Shown: one piece after another, positions 56,536 to 61,599 of the stretch
Layout: each line of letters opens with the position of its first letter
Numbering within the stretch: position 1 is the stretch's first letter
Assembly (NCBI RefSeq): GCF_001642475.1
Contig: NW_019174080.1
Span: 1 to 61,599 of the forward strand
DNA: 61,599 nucleotides
Reading direction: 5' to 3'
DNA from: Fonsecaea monophora
Lineage: Eukaryota; Ascomycota; Eurotiomycetes; Chaetothyriales; Herpotrichiellaceae
Made by a program: the position numbers and the translations under genes
Notes under the pieces: generated by a model
The model's input: only the letters and a program-made list of their open reading frames with translations
What the model was told of the DNA's origin: nothing
Database searches by the model: none

Positions 56536-59500
56536 TTATGCAACAGTCATCTCAACAGCCACCTCGTCTCTTTGCATGGTCCGCGCTTTCCTACTGGCCA
56601 TAGCCTTCCGGCGAGCTGTCAATTCCGCATTGCGCCGGACTCTCTCCACCCACTTCACTTCGCGAGCAAGAAAATCCCTGACCTCGTCGTCTGTCGGCCA
56701 GCCCAGCTCGCGACAGTGCTCCCGTGCTTCCCAGACATCACGGCCATCACTTGGCAAAGGACTCTCAAACCTCATGCCACCATCTCCTCCGCATGAAGAA
56801 TTGGCAAGACTCAATAAGCTACCCTCGAGGAAGAGTCTGATGGCACAGAGTACATCACGGAGCGGAGACGGGTTTAGGTGCGCTGTGTTCTGAGACTCGG
56901 ATTCGGAGGCAATGTTCTCTGTCCCAAACACCATGGCATGCTCATTGACCCATCTCAAAAGCACAAGCAAGCCACGGATGTCATGAACAGACACTAGGAT
57001 GCTGATCATGAGTTTGAGATCCTCCAAGTCAGGTACGACAAGGAGCGTACGTTCACGCCCAGGAAGAAAGGCTGTCATGCGACCATAGATTGCTCGAGCG
57101 AACGTCGACTTTGAAAGGGAGCCAAGATTTTGTGGTGGGATGCGCATGTTCACGTCCCTCAACATCATGTTCAGCGTCTTTGTCAAATGGCGGAAGGTGT
57201 CGAGGTCAGGATGGATGTCAAGACTCTTCTCCTCAGGGGAAAGAATCCTTCTCAAGCGGCGCCACACAGCTGCTCTAGCTGCGGCACCTTTGTAATTTGC
57301 CGGTGATTTTCCGATGCTCACCGAAGCCCCTTCTACAAAGGCGTTCCAGACGCGCATGTCTGTGATGCCTGCAGCGAACAGCAGTTGCGACGCGTATGTC
57401 AAAGCAGGCACATCTTGATGATTTCTCTTGACTAATTGGTCCATAGCAAAGTCCATCCTTCCAATGTCACGAAATACTAGTGAATCATTGGGTCCGCTCT
57501 TGCACATAAGCGCAATGAAGGCAGCCAAAGTGGACCTGGGGATTTTGTTCAAACTGTCCCGAATAACGGAAGCTGGGTATTTCTCTGCGTGGCGGAGCAC
57601 GTCTTTTGTGACTTCATCCCATCGGCTAGCTTGAACGTACCCAAATCCAGTTTCAAGCTTCACAGAGTGGTTCAAAAGGCTCGCAAGAAGATGACCAGCT
57701 GGTTTGACCCCGGCCCGCAGCATGTGCTCATAGAATTCATCCACCGAGGGAACCTCAGTCTCAACATAAATGACCTCTCGGGGATTTTCCGAGACTTCAA
57801 ATGGTTCTTTGACATCACCTGCGAGGTATTTCCAGCCTAGCGTAGAATCTGGCTGAATACTTGAATTGAGGAGTTTCTCCAGCATCGCAAAATATGGTTG
57901 ATAGTGTGTTTGGGAGGCGGGTTTGGATTTCTCGTAGGAACAAAAGGATGCCCATGCCTCTCGCTTTGTTCTTGTGGCTCGAATGCGCGCCGCCCAAAGT
58001 TCCGGTGGGTCGCTGGTTTCACTTTCTTCCTGCTTCCCAAAGCCCTGTAACAGAAGCCACGGCCGTCGTTGGCGCATCAGTATGGCGCGAGTTTGAATAG
58101 TAGGGCTTCTGTCCGTATCCCACCCTGCTAGAACAGCAGCGCTCCTTTCCCAGTCGCCATGAGAGTACCCTGCTGTCTTCATTCGTTGCAATAGTTTGAT
58201 AACACGGCTCTCCTTCCCAGGATATTCGAGATCCTGTTCAATTCCTGACTTGATATGACGCCAAGGGGGCCAAGATAGAGACTTGGCCTCAGCCCAGGAA
58301 CGTTCCTGCCCCGTTTTGGGATGCAGTAGTTGGACTGCAATCAAAGCGCGATAGCCCTCACGCGTCAGTAGCAGCTGTGGGGAGAACTCGAACATTTGAC
58401 GGACGAGTGAGAGTTGCGCATTTTGCTGTGAAAGATATGCATTGTAGGGTGTTTTGTAAGGAGCCAGAGATATTAATGATAAGAAGCGATTGTAGATGTG
58501 GGAAAGGCGCAACAACTCCGGACCCTCGAGTGAACGAGGATGAACACTGTAGTAGTCCGAGAAAAGGTGCTTGATGACAACACTGATATCCTCGAAGCAC
58601 TCGGGTGCCACTGACCGAGCATGTCGCAGTAACCGAACAACTAGGCACACTCTTGTAACCCAAGACCAGCCAAGATACTCCTTGGCTTCCAAACAGATTT
58701 GTAAATCGGCTAAAATACTTTTTATGAATCCCTTCAGGGCAAAAGGACTGATATTTTCCGCGCGAAGGAGTTGTAAGAACACGAACTTCGGTATCCGACC
58801 TTGTCCAGATTCACGTACTTTTTGCGCCAGGATAAGGTACTTCGTAAAGGCAAGGTCAACGTTGTCCGACGAGAAAATCCACGCCCAAGTTGCGATATCA
58901 GTAATGTCGTAGCCGAGATTCTCCAGAGTTCTCAAGGATTCATGAGGAAAAGTAGTTCCTAAAGCAGACAAGAGCTTCTCGTCGTCCTGAGCACCATGCA
59001 AAAGGGGGGCGATATTCTGAAGGTAATCGAGGAGAAGTTTGCGTAGAAAGGTTGAGCTTCTGAATGTCGTGGTAGCTTGTTCGCCCACGTTCCGGCTGCT
59101 CATCTGCCAGTGGAGGACATTGGTATAGGACAGGTCAACCCTGTTCCGTCTGGGATGAGAGGGAAGAAACAAGGATAGAATTCGATCCAAACGTCGGCGA
59201 AGCGGTGACCAGCGTTGTGGACGATCCGTTTGAGGTTCGGACGTGCGACTGTGATCCGCCTCTATGTCTTCTGTGTGACTCTCTGCCGCCTTTTGAGGAT
59301 TCTGGCGGCTGCTGGAACAGCTCCCGCCATCTTGTTTGATGTACTCGGAAAACTCAGAGAATTCGGTAGGGAACAGCGCTTGTTGGTGAGCTAGAAAATC
59401 CGATACAACCGGCGTTGGAGTATCAGACTTTGTGCCTGCGGCCCGACTTCCGTAATGTCGGGTTTGGAAATGATATCGAGCAGCTCTGGTGCGAAACTGT

Positions 59501-59565
59501 AGGTGCAGGAAAGAGAAGGCAAGAGGCCTTCCGGTCGGAAGACGAACACGGTGGACGCTGAGCAT
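56536..59565 (-). CDS. Large mitochondrial PPR-like (pentatricopeptide) protein
   Basis: Intronless, 1009 aa. The N-terminus (MLSVHRVRLPTGRPLAFSFL, then RTRAARYHFQTRHYGSRAAG) is rich in Arg, poor in acidic residues and amphipathic: a mitochondrial presequence. After a disordered acidic stretch the rest is all-helical with repeating units of roughly 35 residues, e.g. VPSVDEFYEHMLRAGVKPAG and LVVPDLEDLKLMISILVSVHD, which follow the degenerate pattern of fungal PPR proteins such as those acting on mitochondrial mRNA maturation or translation. No other domain. A role in organelle gene expression is inferred from architecture only. It is divergent from the gene at 60206. Confidence 0.85.
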   Translation of the reverse strand: MLSVHRVRLPTGRPLAFSFLHLQFRTRAARYHFQTRHYGSRAAGTKSDTPTPVVSDFLAHQQALFPTEFSEFSEYIKQDGGSCSSSRQNPQKAAESHTEDIEADHSRTSEPQTDRPQRWSPLRRRLDRILSLFLPSHPRRNRVDLSYTNVLHWQMSSRNVGEQATTTFRSSTFLRKLLLDYLQNIAPLLHGAQDDEKLLSALGTTFPHESLRTLENLGYDITDIATWAWIFSSDNVDLAFTKYLILAQKVRESGQGRIPKFVFLQLLRAENISPFALKGFIKSILADLQICLEAKEYLGWSWVTRVCLVVRLLRHARSVAPECFEDISVVIKHLFSDYYSVHPRSLEGPELLRLSHIYNRFLSLISLAPYKTPYNAYLSQQNAQLSLVRQMFEFSPQLLLTREGYRALIAVQLLHPKTGQERSWAEAKSLSWPPWRHIKSGIEQDLEYPGKESRVIKLLQRMKTAGYSHGDWERSAAVLAGWDTDRSPTIQTRAILMRQRRPWLLLQGFGKQEESETSDPPELWAARIRATRTKREAWASFCSYEKSKPASQTHYQPYFAMLEKLLNSSIQPDSTLGWKYLAGDVKEPFEVSENPREVIYVETEVPSVDEFYEHMLRAGVKPAGHLLASLLNHSVKLETGFGYVQASRWDEVTKDVLRHAEKYPASVIRDSLNKIPRSTLAAFIALMCKSGPNDSLVFRDIGRMDFAMDQLVKRNHQDVPALTYASQLLFAAGITDMRVWNAFVEGASVSIGKSPANYKGAAARAAVWRRLRRILSPEEKSLDIHPDLDTFRHLTKTLNMMLRDVNMRIPPQNLGSLSKSTFARAIYGRMTAFLPGRERTLLVVPDLEDLKLMISILVSVHDIRGLLVLLRWVNEHAMVFGTENIASESESQNTAHLNPSPLRDVLCAIRLFLEGSLLSLANSSCGGDGGMRFESPLPSDGRDVWEAREHCRELGWPTDDEVRDFLAREVKWVERVRRNAELTARRKAMASRKARTMQRDEVAVEMTVA

Positions 59566-60205
59566 CCATTGATGCTTCAGCGGAGAAGCAATTGAGAACC
59601 TCAGGAAGAGAAGAGCTGAGCGTGATAGACGTGGATTAAGATGCCGAAGCGAGCATCGTTCCTATTCAAATTCGATCAAGAGTTGAAAGGCGAGCTGTAC
59701 TCGGTACAGCGAAGATCAAAGCGAAGGCACGCAGGCGCGCCAAGCCAACGGCCAACTGCGGCTGTCAGTCGATCGCAGTCAAACTGCATCGACTTCAGAT
59801 TCGGAGCGTCCGCAGCGAAAAAAAAACACAGTCAGGTAGATTCATCTCGCGATCCACAGCCAAGCAGCTCCTGGTGGCTTACTCTATTGCATCCGGCCGA
59901 ACTCGGTTTACCATTCCTCTCGTTGCGTTCCTGTACCAGTCATCCTGCAAGTCCGCAGCGCGTGTGGACAACCCCCTCATCGCTCCCTTTTCTTCTGCCA
60001 GTGTCGAGACTATTACACCAGCCAACCTGTTACAAAACAAAAAGTCGCGCGTCGTTTGTTCACATCAAGGGTCTGAACCATGTTAAGAGACTAATATCGC
60101 GATATACATCAAAATTGCATGTGGTTGGGTTAGTCCACTCCGGCTCGTCGCCCGCCAACACCATCACAACGGGGCTCCTCAAATTCATCACGACGTTTTC
60201 CCAGT
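59566..60205. other. Divergent intergenic region
   Basis: Upstream of the PPR-like gene (minus) and the chromatin-complex-like gene (plus). A 201-codon plus frame running through it (59641-60246) has no domain and overlaps the downstream start in another frame, so it was rejected. Confidence 0.5.
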
Positions 60206-61587
60206 ATGGCCGAAGTCAACGGCATCGCAAAGCACGAAGATACTAGTACGGTTTCCGCATCGCACCTGGGTAAGCGGAAGCGCACGGTTTCCCCCGAAGT
60301 TGCGCCAAAAGACACTGCTCTACAATCGACCTTACAAGATGTCCTGCGAGTTCTTCGCAAGTACGTTTAGCTGTTCCACGTATGTGACAGACTACTAATA
60401 CGCGGTATAGACATGACACCACTCCGTCGCTTCTCAAGTACCCTTTATCTTCATCGAAGTCCGGAGCACCTGACATCAAACGGGCCCGCCTTGTCAAGTC
60501 AGAATCCGCCAACGATACTATCGAGGATCGCATTTTGACGGGCTCATATGACTCTTTCCGCGCCCTGAAAGAAGATATCCGAAATGTTCAAGATGCCCTG
60601 GTCACCGATATATCCGCTACAACACAGAATGGCAACGTCGAAACCGATGTCCAAGGGCAATTATCAACGCTAATAAATGTGCTCGACAAGTATGAAACTG
60701 AGTCTTCAGAAGTCGCCAAAATCAAAAGTGAAGACTTCCCGGGGGCGGACTTGATCAGTTCAAATTCCAAACAGTTCCTCTCTCTGCGCAGCCAAGTCAA
60801 CGGTGGTGTCCAGATTCTCTTCTCGGGCCTCCAGGTTCCCCAACAACCCGGAAACGACTGTACAGCTGTTATACCCGAGACTGAAGGCTCAAGGCTACCT
60901 AACGGATTCGAACTTACAGACTTCTCGTCATTGGGTGGAGATCAAGATGCAACGAAGAAGCAAGAAAAGAGGTCGTTCGGGACAGTCTTTCGTCCGATCG
61001 GCCGAGTCAAGCCTCTAGATCTGCCGCACACGGCAAGGGACGTGGCGAGAGGCAACAATCTGGAATTCATTCCAAACTCTAGCCGGACAGAGAATCTGCC
61101 CCAGAACAAGCACGACTACAAGTTTGCGAGATTGGCTACGAGTTCATGGCTCTCATATTCTACCACAAGTACCCAACCACAACAGGATAGGAGGAAGGTA
61201 CTGCCGACGCCCAGTAACAATGACTTCAAAGCAGCCCTCGAGGCCAACAGCGTGCGACAAGGTCATGACCTGACTGCAGATGAGTTGTTCAGCTCTGTCT
61301 ATTGCTCCTTCGCGCCAAGCTCAGACAATGCATATTCTCTTGTCTCTGCCAAAGACAAAAGTCGGCAATGGTGGCAACATCACGGCGAGCAAAAGCTGTC
61401 AAGGCTTTTCAGGACAAGGGACACGGTAACATCACTTGTTGATGGACAAAATGGAGGAATAGAAGACAAAGACGAGTTCGCCGAGTTGGTCGCGAACTTC
61501 AAGCCTGAAGAAGACGAGGCAGAAGAAGCCCAGCCTGATGCCTCAGAGAAGGATGTTGAGAAACTTCTGGGAGAGTTTCCGAAATGA
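60206..61587 (+). CDS. Bromodomain/Rsc58-type chromatin-remodelling complex protein (tentative), frame ends early
   Basis: Model: join(60206..60360, 60411..61587), 443 aa to the stop at 61585-61587. The start MAEVNGIAKHED is followed by a basic nuclear-type signal GKRKR. LQSTLQDVLRVLRK is joined by a 50-nt intron (GTACGT donor, CTAAT branch) to HDTTPSLLKYPL. Later segments are SYDSFRALKEDIRNVQDALV, ADELFSSVYCSFAPSSDNAY and KSRQWWQHHGEQKLSRLF. These resemble a family of fungal proteins I recall as RSC-type chromatin-remodelling subunits with a degenerate bromodomain N-terminus; the name is tentative. The frame stops just after KDVEKLLGEF, but the next frame directly continues SEMIETL. One missing base near the TTT at 61576-61578 would explain it, so the gene may be longer and run past the window. 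Confidence 0.75.
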
Positions 61588-61599
61588 TTGAAACACTCA

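Noticed and set aside
59641..60246. 201-codon plus frame before the last gene
   Set aside because: It overlaps the better-supported start at 60206 in a different frame and has no domain.

Overview
This window reads as nuclear DNA of a filamentous ascomycete (Pezizomycotina). Genes lie on both strands, coding regions are interrupted by short introns of about 45-90 nt with GT...AG ends and CTAAC/CTGAC-like branch points, 3' and 5' flanks are long, and there are no operons. Gene content (multi-exon permeases, a seven-TM rhodopsin-like membrane protein, a BIM1-like copper protein, RNase T2, GH76) fits Eurotiomycetes, perhaps a black-yeast-type Chaetothyriales; that placement is from general resemblance only. 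All spliced models were built by hand from splice signals and frame continuity.

Layout. 1-8.9 kb: an AG microsatellite, a divergent pair of cell-surface genes (GPI-anchored cysteine protein and BIM1-like protein with a membrane anchor), an aspartate/glutamate racemase, then a decayed patch holding a pseudogene with two in-frame TGA codons, an intact GT25 glycosyltransferase and a headless membrane-protein remnant. 8.9-17.5 kb: a short-chain dehydrogenase, a rhodopsin-like seven-TM protein, a 2.7 kb empty stretch between convergent genes, and an APC-family permease. 18.5-28.4 kb: a small UPF0390-type basic protein, MTC1, a small secreted eight-cysteine protein, an unknown protein, a TAN1-type THUMP protein and a 985-residue coiled-coil protein. 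28.4-31.1 kb: gene-poor DNA with a degenerate CAGTAGTGCAAT-type repeat.

31.1-46.1 kb: a Gfo/Idh/MocA oxidoreductase, RNase T2, a Ser-rich unknown protein, a small conserved hydrophilic protein, MSH2 with MCB and SCB elements upstream, an APP1-domain phosphatase and an AAAP amino-acid transporter. 47.6-61.6 kb: a GPI-anchored GH76 (DFG5/DCW1-type) mannanase, translation factor eIF3k, an F-box protein, a DHA1-type MFS transporter, a mitochondrial PPR-like protein and, at the right edge, a chromatin-remodelling-type protein whose frame seems to break just before the window ends.

The genes do not form an obvious pathway. Housekeeping functions (MSH2, eIF3k, TAN1, MTC1) are mixed with surface, wall and transport functions. 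I found no convincing tRNA, 5S rRNA, transposon or CRISPR array. The most unusual items are the two broken genes at 4.9-7.6 kb, the apparent one-base frameshift at 61.58 kb, the membrane-anchored BIM1-like protein, the eight-cysteine secreted protein and the long empty or repetitive intergenic stretches.
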